From DASXMT01 sp963803065 (GTDB lineage: Bacteria; Actinomycetota; Acidimicrobiia; Acidimicrobiales; RAAP-2): 64,000 bases of DNA. The notes under the pieces are model-generated. The model ran no database searches. It was not told the origin of the DNA and saw only the letters and a program-made list of their open reading frames with translations. The position numbers were made by a program, and so were the translations under genes. This document shows positions 52,714-60,916 of the stretch, one piece after another; the first letter of the stretch is position 1, and each line of letters begins with the position of its first letter. Location of the stretch: positions 162,536 to 226,535 of the forward strand of contig CAWDKW010000007.1 in NCBI GenBank assembly GCA_963803065.1, written 5' to 3'.

Positions 52714-53358
52714 TCAAGCGTCGAGGTAGGTGAGGACCGCCATCACCCGACGGTTGTCGTCGTCGGATGGAACGAGGTCGAGCTTCATGAAGATGTTGGC
52801 GATGTGCTTGCTGACCGCCTTCTCCGAGACGACGAGCCGGGCGGCAACCGCGGCGTTCGAACGCCCCTCCGCCATGAGCGCCAGCACCTCACGCTCGCGG
52901 GGGGTGAGCCGGCCGACCTGCTCGTCTCTCGCTCGCTTGGCGAGCAACTGGGAAACGACCTCGGGGTCCATGACCGTCCCGCCCGCCGCCACGCGGCGAA
53001 GAGCGTCGACGAACTGACCAACGTCCATCACCCGGTCCTTCAGCAGGTAGCCGACTGCGCCTCGCTTGTCCGACAGCAGCTCGCGGGCGTAGAGGGGCTC
53101 CACGTACTGCGAGAGCACCACGACCGGAAGGCCCGGCAACTGCGTTCGGGCCTCGATGGCCGCTCGCAGGCCTTCGTTGGTGAAGGTGGGCGGGAGCCGC
53201 ACGTCGAGCACGGCGACGTCAGGCCGATGCTCCAACAGCGCGTCGACAACGGACGGTCCGTCGTCGATTGCTGCCACGACCTCGACGTCGTGGGCGGCGA
53301 GCAGACGGACCAGGCCATCTCGCAGGAGGGCCAGGTCCTCGGCGATCACTGCTCGCAC
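52714..53358 (-). CDS. NarL/FixJ family response regulator
   Basis: 214 residues. The receiver domain has VIAEDLALLRDG at the start, phospho-acceptor Asp in VAVLDVRLPP (about 54) and conserved Lys in GYLLKDRV (about 107). The LuxR-type helix-turn-helix is LTPREREVLALMAEGRSNAAVAARLVVSEKAVSKHIANIFMKL (about 151-193). It would be phosphorylated by the kinase encoded upstream, with which it overlaps by 13 bp, and probably activates the transporter operon. Confidence 0.92.
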   Translation of the reverse strand: MRAVIAEDLALLRDGLVRLLAAHDVEVVAAIDDGPSVVDALLEHRPDVAVLDVRLPPTFTNEGLRAAIEARTQLPGLPVVVLSQYVEPLYARELLSDKRGAVGYLLKDRVMDVGQFVDALRRVAAGGTVMDPEVVSQLLAKRARDEQVGRLTPREREVLALMAEGRSNAAVAARLVVSEKAVSKHIANIFMKLDLVPSDDDNRRVMAVLTYLDA

Positions 53359-54482
53359 GGCAGCTCCATGCTCACGACCGTGGGCCCATCGGAGGGGCTC
53401 GAGACCTGCACCGTGCCGTCGAAGGCCTCCAGGCGCCGTTCGATCCCACGGAGACCACTGCCGTGGTCCGGGTCGGCACCCCCTCGCCCGTCGTCGCCGA
53501 CGACCATCGAGAGCACATCACCGGACCGGTAGATCCGTACCCAGGCAGAGTGCGCCTCGCTGTGCTTCACGACGTTGGCCAGCGCCTCGGCGACGGCGAA
53601 ATACGCAGCGGACTCGACGGGAGCCGGGAGTCGCTCGTCGCGAAGCTCCACTGCCAGCCGGATCGGGACGGGGCTGGCGGCTGCCAGTGCCTCGACGGCA
53701 CCGTCCAGGCCCCGGTCGGCGAGGACGGGCGGCAGAATCCCCCGGACCAGGGCCCGCAGGTCGCCGAGGGCGTCTCCGGCTGCCGTGCGTGCGTCGGCAA
53801 GCAGGCGACGGGCCTCCGTGGGGTCCGAGTCCAGCAGCTCGTCGGCCATGCCCAAGCTCATACCGAGCGACACGAGGCGGGCCTGGGCGCCGTCGTGCAG
53901 ATCCCGCTCGACCCTGCGCATCTCTGCGACCTGGACATCAAGGGCACCCTTTCGGGACCGGGCCAAGACGTCGACCCGCTCCACCAGTTCTCGTTCACGA
54001 CGGCTCGATGCTGACGGCACGAGGAGGGCGTGTCCGGCCAGTACCACCAGGAGGGCGAGGATCGGCCAGATCGGCCAGAAATAGCGGTGACTAGACAGTA
54101 GCCAGATGGCGACGAGTGCCGTGGCGATCACGAGCGAGACCGCGGCCTGCACGGCCACGGAGCGGCGGAGCTTCGTGCGCAAAGCCCACCGCACACCCCA
54201 GTTGGCCACCACCGGCACAAGCAGCACGAACCAGATCCAGCCGGGCCAGAAGTAGGAGACGTCGGTGATGGCCCAGATGACCGTGAGCGCCAGCGCCACG
54301 ACGACGCCGAAGCTCAGGACGCGCCGTGCAGTTCGCATCGACCGCCCTCCGGGTTGCTCCTCCGACGTCATGCCAGTCGCTCCACCCAGGAACTGCCAGG
54401 TGAGGGGTAGCCACCGACCGACGCGGCTCGTGCCGCCAGGTGAGGAGGGAGGAGGCTCTCGATCGTCGGCTGGTTCGTTCAC
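53346..54482 (-). CDS. NarL-type sensor histidine kinase (HisKA_3 class)
   Basis: 378 residues. Two pairs of membrane segments (from about 53 and 110) contain the repeated pattern DVSYFWPGWIW and HRYFWPIWPI of the 2TM domain. The phospho-acceptor is in RRVERDLHDGAQARLVSLGM near 193, and the ATP-binding region in EALANVVKHSEA (N-box) and VVGDDGRGGADPDHGSGLRGIERRL (G-boxes). There is no extracellular sensor domain, so it probably senses membrane state or a lipophilic signal, as LiaS/DesK-type kinases do. ATG at 54482; internal Met at 54374 is possible. Confidence 0.9.
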   Translation of the reverse strand: MNEPADDREPPPSSPGGTSRVGRWLPLTWQFLGGATGMTSEEQPGGRSMRTARRVLSFGVVVALALTVIWAITDVSYFWPGWIWFVLLVPVVANWGVRWALRTKLRRSVAVQAAVSLVIATALVAIWLLSSHRYFWPIWPILALLVVLAGHALLVPSASSRRERELVERVDVLARSRKGALDVQVAEMRRVERDLHDGAQARLVSLGMSLGMADELLDSDPTEARRLLADARTAAGDALGDLRALVRGILPPVLADRGLDGAVEALAAASPVPIRLAVELRDERLPAPVESAAYFAVAEALANVVKHSEAHSAWVRIYRSGDVLSMVVGDDGRGGADPDHGSGLRGIERRLEAFDGTVQVSSPSDGPTVVSMELPCEQ

Positions 54483-54690
54483 GAGATCACCGCCCTCGTA
54501 GCCGGTCGGACGGTGGTGAGGGCCACTGATCCGTCACTGGCACCGGGGTATGGAGTCGCCATCGCTGCATAGGAACAGTGTGGCGCACGAAGCCAGTCGG
54601 AGCAGTGGAGCTACGTCTACCTCTCCGCCGCGGCCTGGACTTTCGCGGCGTGCGGTCTCTGACCCCGCCTATAAATTCCGTTGAGACGCG

Positions 54691-55103
54691 TTATTCCGTG
54701 CTGGCGGTATTCGTCCAGTGGGCTGGGAACCGTGGGTGATTGGGGGGTTCCGGATGCCGATCTCGGGGATCCGCCTCGGCCAGCCATGCTCGGATCGTGG
54801 CGTGAAATGCGGCCCAGGCCGACCAGGTCAACGCCGCCATGCGCTCAATCGTCTGTGGACGCGTGGAGGCCGGCGTGGCGGCGACGTCGATGACGTTGAC
54901 CGGGAAATCGGTCGAAGAGGGTTCCAAGACCGGATAGTCGTGATGGGTCCAGAGGCCAATGCTTGAACGCCTTCGAGGTCCGGATAGTCTCAACTCCAAT
55001 CCGGCACACAGACTCATCGGGTGCACGGCGACTGACTGGCACTTGCGCCGGTCCCAGTTGGTGGCGTGCTGCACGGCGTAACAATCGACGAGATCTTGGA
55101 CCC
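54691..55103 (-). pseudogene. Unrecognised open frame interrupted by the insertion sequence
   Basis: An open frame on the minus strand enters from the insertion sequence at about 55103 and ends at 54691. The part outside the element (HPRVQDLVDCYAVQHATNWD...ERMAALTWSAWAAFHATIRAWL) has no family I recognise. It may be the 3' portion of a gene split by the insertion, or chance. Confidence 0.3.
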
Positions 55104-55893
55104 GTGGGTGCCGAGAACCCCGTCCGCGCAGCTCAGGCAATCATCCGGTACTCGTGAATGAGGCCGCCCAGACGATCGGTTCTTCGTAACCTGGCCACGT
55201 CGACGTCGCCGATCAGCGCAGGAGCCGGGTCGAGCCCGGACGGCGCACGCTGGGTGAGGGAACGGTGGGAACGGTGGGGGCGGTGGGAGTTGTAATGCTC
55301 GACGTACTCGGCGAGCACGGTCTCCAGATGGCGGCGGCCGAGGATAAGCATCCGGTCGAGGCACTCGTGCCGGAAGGTACCGATCACGCGCTCACAGATG
55401 GCATTGGCCCGGGGTGCCCGGACCGGGCTCTTTATGATCCTGGTGCCCTCTGCGGTGAAGACGGCGTCGAATGAAGCGGTGAACTTGGTGTCACGGTCCA
55501 GGATGAGGAACTTGAGCACCATTGCCTGGTCGGCGAGGTCCATCGAGAGGTTGCGGGCCTGCTGGGTGACCCAAGCGTTGATCGGGTTGGCGGTCACGCC
55601 GGCGATCCGCACGAGACGAGTGTCGTGGTGGATGAACACGAGGACGTAGAGCCTGCGGAGGAGCACGGTGTCGACATGGAAGAAGTCGCATGCCATCAAT
55701 CCCTTCGCCTGTGCGCAGAGGAACTCCGCCCAAGTCGGTCCCGATCGCCGCGGCGACGGCTCGACGCCGTGGCGCTTCAGGATCGCCCAGACGCTCGAGG
55801 CGGCAATGGCGATGCCCATAGTGGCGAGCTCACCGTGGATGCGGCGGTAGCCCCAGGTCGGATTCTCCTTCGCCAGCCGGAGGACAAGCGCGG
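55104..55893 (-). mobile_element. Insertion sequence copy 2, truncated, with intact catalytic core
   Basis: One end, GTGGGTGCCGAGAA (55104-55117), matches the terminal repeat of copy 1. From 55133 the minus-strand frame encodes the transposase C-terminal two thirds without interruption: AKENPTWGYRRIHGEL, CDFFHVDTVLLRRLYV, ILDRDTKFTASFD, NAICERVIGTFRHECLDRM and HYNSHRPHRS. Homology to copy 1 stops at about 55893, where a livF fragment begins on the other strand, so the N-terminal third and the other end are deleted. Confidence 0.85.
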
Positions 55894-56269
55894 TGTGACC
55901 GCCTTTCCCGCCCTGGGCGGGCGCATGAAGCAACTGGCGGGCAGCCTCAGCGGCGGGGAGCAACAGATGCTGGCGCTGGTGCGCACGTTCGTGACCGATC
56001 CCAAGATCGTGGTGGTCGACGAGGCCTCCCTCGGGTTGGCCCCCCTGGTGGTGGACCGCATCTTCGAGACCCTCCATCACATTGCCGCCTCCGGGGTCTC
56101 CGTGCTGCTGGTCGAGCAGTACGTCACCCGGGCCCTGGAATTGGCCGACTCTGCCTACCTGCTCAACCGGGGCGAGATCGTGTTCTCCGCGGCGGCCGAC
56201 GAGCTGGCCGGCGACGAGGTCTTCGAGGAGTATTTCGGCATCGAGATCGGGGCCCATGGGCGAGGTTAG
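55894..56269 (+). pseudogene. 3' half of a livF gene, truncated by the insertion sequence
   Basis: After the junction near 55893 the plus strand encodes QLAGSLSGGEQQMLALVRTF (ABC signature), VVVDEASLGLAPLVVDRIFE (Walker B) and VLLVEQYVTRALELADSAYLLNRGEIVF, the C-terminal half of a LivF-type ATPase. Walker A and the N-terminus are gone. An apparent longer frame from 55625 is only the antisense of the transposase read through. It is more like typical LivF (Glu-Gln-Tyr switch) than the intact copy at 34758. Confidence 0.87.
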
Positions 56270-56394
56270 AACCGAACGGTTGTCACGAGCGCATTGTCTT
56301 GCTCGAGATCAGCGCAGTGAAAGACAGGACCCGTCGATTGGACACATCAACAGGCTCGCATAGACATCGACTCCACCGAATGTGGATTTTGCAC

Positions 56395-58551
56395 TCAACC
56401 CCGAACGGTGAATTGGCCTGAGACCGGCAGGTTGACCGACGAGCCACCGACCAAGACCTTGTACCGGCCAGTCGGCTGCACCCATCGTTGTGAGGCGCTA
56501 TCCCAGTAGCTCATGTCCTGAGGGGTCACCCTGAACTGCACATGGGCCGATCGTCCAGCCTTGATTGCGACCTTGTCGAATCCTTTGAGCTGTCTCGGCG
56601 GTTCACCCGCCCACGCGGGAACACCGAGATAGAGCTGAGCAACTTCAGCGCCCGCCGCTTTTCCCGTGTTCTTTATGGTCGCGCTGACCTCCACATCGCG
56701 CCCCTTTGGCGTGCTGTCGGATGAGAGGAAAAGCTTGCTGAAAGTAAAGGTGGTATACGACAGTCCGAACCCGAACGGGAATAAGGGTGCAATGTTGTCC
56801 GCCTGGTAGCCCCGGTAACCGACATCGAGTCCTTCGGAGTATTGGACCCGTCCGTTGATCCCGGGCCACTGGGCGGGCGTGCCGACGGGGCTGGCAGTGT
56901 CGCTCGTAGGAAACGTCATCGGTAGCTTGCCTGACGGATTGACTTTTCCGAAAAGCAGTGCAGCAATGGCGTTGCCGTCCTGTTGGCCAGGGAACCAGGC
57001 CTCGACAACGCCCTTGACTTGTTTCAGCCACGGCATAAGCACCGGATTCCCACTGTTGATCGCCACGACCGTGTTCGGGTTGGCGGTGGCCACTGCTTGA
57101 ATCAACTGGTCTTGGTTGTCGGGCAGGGAAAGGGTGGGAAGGTCGTCCATCTCGCCGGCGGGATCGTCGACGAACACGACCGCTACCTTGGCCGCAGTCG
57201 CAGCTGCCGCCGCAGCAGTGATGCTGGTTCCGTCGTCGTAGGTGACGGTGGTTTGGCTGCCGGCTGCTGCCTTGATGCCTTGAAATGGCGTCACGATATT
57301 GGCGGGAAGTTGGGCCACGAATGCGGTACCGCTCTCTGTGGTCTGAGCCCCCGTCCCGCCGTCGGCACCAATGACGGCGATCGAGCCGACAGACTTCGAG
57401 TTCAGGGGGAGGATGGGCCCATGGTTCTGAAGCAGGATGGATCCCTGTTCCGCGGTCTGGAGAGCGACTTTCAAAGCCTCTGGTGTGGTGGCATCGGTGT
57501 TGGCGGTCCCGTCGGTCCTTCGGTTGAACACTCCGCAGCGGAACATCGTCGAGAGGATTCGGTGCACAGCGTCGTTGAGCCGAGAGGACGGAATCTGCCC
57601 ACTCTGAATCGCCGCGGTCACGGAGGCCGGATCGAAAGGGTTGAGGAAATCAGTGCCCGCATTGATGGCGGCAACGTCGTCATGAGCGGCGGCGAAGTCA
57701 GTTCGCACGAAGCCCTGGAATCCGAACTGGTCTTTGAGAATGCCGGTCAAAAGGGACGGGTCCTGACATGCCTGGGTGCCGTTGATCGACGGATAGACGC
57801 ACATGACACCTCCGGCATGGCCCTGCTGGACGGCTCCTTGGATGGGCGGGAGGTAGATCTCGTGGAGCGCTCGATTGGATACGCTGTCATTCATGGCAGT
57901 CCGGTTCGTCTCCTGGTTGTAGGCAGTGATCGACTGCGTGACCGAGAAGACCCCGGTCCTCTGTATGCCCTTGATTTGGGAGACGGCCAGCTTCGTTGTG
58001 AGGTAGGGATCCTCGCCGTATCCCTCGGCATTGCGGCCGGCCTGGGGGACCCGGGCGATATTCACGAACGGCCCCTGGATTGCGTCAATGCCCTTCTTCA
58101 ACGCCTCAAGTCCGATTGCCGCTCCGTAGCTGCTGGCCAGCGACGGGTCGAAGCTGGCGCCAATGGCAATGGGGGCGGGAAAAGACGTGGCCGTGCCTGG
58201 TTGAGTACCTCTGATCCCGGCCATGCCGTCCTGCATGATCAGCGACGGCACGCACAACGAAGGAATAGGAGACAATACTTGCTGATAGCCAGTGAGGCCG
58301 TACCCGGCAGGCGGGTACAGCATGCCGATCTTCTCCGACACGGTCATCCGGGCCAGCACCTGGGCGGCCCGGGTGGCGGGCGAAGCGGTGGATTTCACCC
58401 AAGGGCAGGAGGACGGGGACCTGCTCGGAGCGGTCGTCGAGTTCTCGGCGGTAGCTGATCTATCGGCACCGGCGGGTACTTCCACGGTCAGTGTGACGAT
58501 CATGGCGAGGCAGGCACACCACATAGCTGCTGTGCGTTTGTAGTGTCGCAT
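56395..58551 (-). CDS. Secreted glycoside hydrolase family 3 protein (beta-glucosidase-like)
   Basis: 718 residues. Signal peptide: MRHYKRTAAMWCACLAMIVT with a cleavage site near AGA-DR at about 30. GH3 N-terminal domain: DGMAGIRG near 110, GPFVNIARVPQAGRNAEGYGEDPYL near 160, and GFVRTDFAAAHD near 275, where the Asp of the SDW-type motif is the nucleophile. The C-terminal domain has SILLQNHGPILPLN and GGTGAQTT, followed by an Fn3-like domain (GRDVEVSATIKNTGKAAGAEVAQLYL) near 620. It would release glucose or related sugars outside the cell. It stands alone between mobile debris. Confidence 0.9.
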   Translation of the reverse strand: MRHYKRTAAMWCACLAMIVTLTVEVPAGADRSATAENSTTAPSRSPSSCPWVKSTASPATRAAQVLARMTVSEKIGMLYPPAGYGLTGYQQVLSPIPSLCVPSLIMQDGMAGIRGTQPGTATSFPAPIAIGASFDPSLASSYGAAIGLEALKKGIDAIQGPFVNIARVPQAGRNAEGYGEDPYLTTKLAVSQIKGIQRTGVFSVTQSITAYNQETNRTAMNDSVSNRALHEIYLPPIQGAVQQGHAGGVMCVYPSINGTQACQDPSLLTGILKDQFGFQGFVRTDFAAAHDDVAAINAGTDFLNPFDPASVTAAIQSGQIPSSRLNDAVHRILSTMFRCGVFNRRTDGTANTDATTPEALKVALQTAEQGSILLQNHGPILPLNSKSVGSIAVIGADGGTGAQTTESGTAFVAQLPANIVTPFQGIKAAAGSQTTVTYDDGTSITAAAAAATAAKVAVVFVDDPAGEMDDLPTLSLPDNQDQLIQAVATANPNTVVAINSGNPVLMPWLKQVKGVVEAWFPGQQDGNAIAALLFGKVNPSGKLPMTFPTSDTASPVGTPAQWPGINGRVQYSEGLDVGYRGYQADNIAPLFPFGFGLSYTTFTFSKLFLSSDSTPKGRDVEVSATIKNTGKAAGAEVAQLYLGVPAWAGEPPRQLKGFDKVAIKAGRSAHVQFRVTPQDMSYWDSASQRWVQPTGRYKVLVGGSSVNLPVSGQFTVRG

Positions 58552-58945
58552 GGTCGTCTCTCAATCCCTTGGACCGAAGCCGCATTCCGGACCCGGTCCA
58601 TGAATCGATCACGGGATGCAATGGGCATTGATCGGAAGAGGAGCGTCTGTACCGGTTGGTCTATAGCTCCGAGAGGGTATCGCGGTCGTGGGTCCCTATC
58701 CGGTTTCATCGACCGGGGATGGGTACCGTAATTTCAACTGGTGACCTGCTAAGACGCGACCTCGGATCGATGGTGCGGTCGATCACGTGGTGCACGTGGT
58801 ACGGGAATTCGTGATTCGCGCTCCACAAAGAACGCACGCGCCCTTGACAATTGCGGTCAATCTCGGTTCACTACGGTAAGCACAAAAGTCCAATCGGGTT
58901 GCGGCTATTGGCAAACATGCAGGTAGGCGAATTGCACCAAAAGAG
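58552..58945. other. Region between the glycosidase and the tRNA fragment
   Basis: About 390 bp without a supported gene. It carries copy 2 of the 58-bp repeat (58776-58833). The 5' half of a tRNA gene that would complete the fragment at 58946 is absent. Confidence 0.5.
58776..58833. repeat. 58-bp repeat, copy 2
   Basis: Matches 43630-43687 at 50 of 58 positions; see that copy. It lies 113 bp before the tRNA-Gly fragment. Confidence 0.75.
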
Positions 58946-58991
58946 CTTGCCAAGGTTGGGGTCGCGGGATCGAATCCCGTCGTCCGCTCCA
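58946..58991 (+). other. 3' fragment of tRNA-Gly(GCC), probable attachment site
   Basis: Starts with the anticodon loop CTTGCCAAG (anticodon GCC), continues through the variable region and a T-arm, CGGGATCGAATCCCG, and ends with CGTCCGC-T-CCA, as in actinobacterial tRNA-Gly. There is no D-arm or 5' acceptor strand, and T54 is A, so it cannot be a working tRNA. Such 46-bp 3' copies are the usual att duplications of integrative elements that insert into tRNA genes. No integrase is present in the window. Confidence 0.8.
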
Positions 58992-59126
58992 AACGAATTG
59001 CCAGGTAGGGTGCTGCGATGGGTCGAAATCGGTCCCTCGTGGCGTGTCCAAAGGGGCCTGCGCACCACAATTGTAACCACATTTTTTTGCTTGATCTCGG
59101 GGCTTGATCTCTGGATTCGGACGGCT

Positions 59127-59152
59127 GACCCCCACATTTTGCGATGGGGGTC
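59127..59152. terminator. Hairpin with 8-bp GC-rich stem
   Basis: GACCCCCA (59127-59134) and TGGGGGTC (59145-59152) enclose a 10-nt loop. It lies about 180 nt beyond the end of the minus-strand phosphoesterase and may terminate transcription from it, or mark an element boundary. Confidence 0.4.
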
Positions 59153-59332
59153 GCAATAGCACAGCGCTCTTCGCTGGCAACACCGAATTTCATGTAATCG
59201 CGATCCAACGAATGGCTGAAGCGACGGAACGCCAATGTTCTGTCTGCCAGTAGCCGGTCGACGGCCTGGCAGGTCACACCCACCACGTCACCCGCCAAGA
59301 CGTCCAACCAGCAAGGTGTCCGACGAGCGTTC

Positions 59333-60916
59333 TCAACCGCCCGAGGTGCTGGGCGGTGTGGCCGTGCACCCGTCGCAAGGGCCCATCCCGTTGAAGTACG
59401 CCGGGATGGTCGGAGAGTCCGTGGGGGGATTGGTTGGGAGCAGGACCGGCGCTCTTGGCGCCTGGTTGAAGTCGAAGTCGTTGGTCATGTTGCCGAGCAC
59501 CTTCTCGTTCTCGCGCACGTCGGGCCGCGGGTCAGGGCGCTTGTCGGTCTTGGGGTTGAGGCGGGATCCGCCCAGGAAGTCGTCCTCGATGAATTTCAGG
59601 TAGGCGTCGCTGCTCAGCGTTTGGTGGTCGATGTAGCCCGACTTCGCGTAGGGCGAGATGACCATGGCGGGCACGCGCAGGCCGTACCCGTCTGGTCAAC
59701 GGGCGGGGGCATGACGTTGTCGTAGAAGCCGCCCCAGTCGTCCCACTGCAAGAAGATGGCGGTCGAGTCCCAGTCGGGGCTCTTCATGGCCGCGTTGATG
59801 ACCGCGGTGACATAGGCCTGTCCCTGGTGGACGCTGGCCGGCGGGTGCTCGCTGTCGGCCTGGGAGGGGGTGACCCACGACACCGCAGGCAGGGTGCCTT
59901 TCTTGGCCTCGGCAAGTAGTTGTTCAGCGGCTGAATGTTGCGGATCTGGTGGTCCTTTTGCACGTCCTCGAAGACGGGCAGCGGGTTCCATATGCCCGGG
60001 GTCAGGTAGCTCTGCGAGACCGGTGGGCAGGCCACCGCAGCGTCGTTCTCGCAGTCGGGCTGGTCACCCGTCTGGACGTAGTAGGCCCACGGGACGTGCT
60101 GGTTATAGAGGAGCCAGGTGATGTCGGTCCAAGCATTGGTGACGTCGGCTGTGCCCTTGTCGATGGCCTGGTCGACGTATTCTTGCATCTGGGTGGGGGT
60201 GTAGGGGCCCTCGATCTGGTTCTTGCAGCTCGAGGGGTCTGGGTTCGAACAGATGGCCGACCAGCCCGAGACCAGGTAGAGATGGTCGGGCAACGACCAC
60301 GACGCGACGGGCTCGAACATGTGATCATCGAGCGCGAAGTCCTTGGCGTAGGTCCAGTAGTTCGGGATCTCCCCCGCCGAGTGATAGCCCATCACGTCGG
60401 GTGTCGCCGAATTGGAGCACTGGGGGTTGTCGACCGTGTTGACGTTGGCGCCGCAGCCCTTCTTGCCCTTGCTCGCCTCGGTGATGAAGCCGTCCAACTT
60501 CCCACCGTTCACGTCTTTGGTTGCGCTATTCACCGCGTGTGGGCCGCCGCCGTTGACGTCAGCCGTGTCGTGGTAGGGCTTCTGGCACCCGCCCTTCGGC
60601 ATGGGAACGCACGCCGTCGCCACGCCGTTCTTCATCAGGATGCCGTCGGCTCCGGGAAAGGTTCCGAAGTAGCTGTCGAAGGAGCGGTTTTCCTGCGAGA
60701 TGACGATGACGTGCTTGATCTTGTGGATCCCCGTCGCCACCGTGTAGTGCCCCTTAGGCCCGCCGGGAACAGCCTCGGGCTGAGGTGGCGGAGAACTGGA
60801 GCAGGCGCCGAGCGCGAAGGCGAGGACGAGCACGCTGGCGCCACCGGGACTGCCCCGAGAACGCTGCGCCGAAGCCGTCCGCTCACCCTATTCCCCGCTT
60901 GGACACCGGTCGTCAT
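59333..60916 (-). pseudogene. Secreted lipoprotein phosphoesterase (phospholipase C/acid phosphatase family), frameshifted
   Basis: On the minus strand the ATG at 60916 overlaps the upstream stop (ATGA) and begins MTTGVQAGNRVSGRLRRSVL. After a frameshift near 60855 comes VLVLAFALGACSSSPPP, with lipobox LGAC. The phosphoesterase domain has KHVIVISQENRSFDSYFGTFPG (metal-binding Glu-Asn), YTPTQMQEYVDQAI and AYYVQTGDQPDCE. After a second shift near 59912 come AEAKKGTLPAVSWVTPSQADSEHP and IFLQWDDWGGFYDNV, and after a third near 59687 VPAMVISPYAKSGYIDH. Each shift is explained by one base. Real decay or sequencing errors; the family hydrolyses phosphate esters at the cell surface. Confidence 0.82.

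Noticed and set aside
51188..52717. Long Arg/Pro-rich frame within the MMPL gene
   Set aside because: Same strand, shifted frame of a clear MMPL transporter; low-complexity translation.
55625..56269. Apparent fusion protein ending in LivF sequence
   Set aside because: The first part is the antisense of the transposase; only 55894-56269 is homologous to LivF.
56983..58458. Long open frame (491 codons) opposite the GH3 glycosidase
   Set aside because: Antisense to a well-supported gene; translation has no domain and is a by-product of high-GC codon use.
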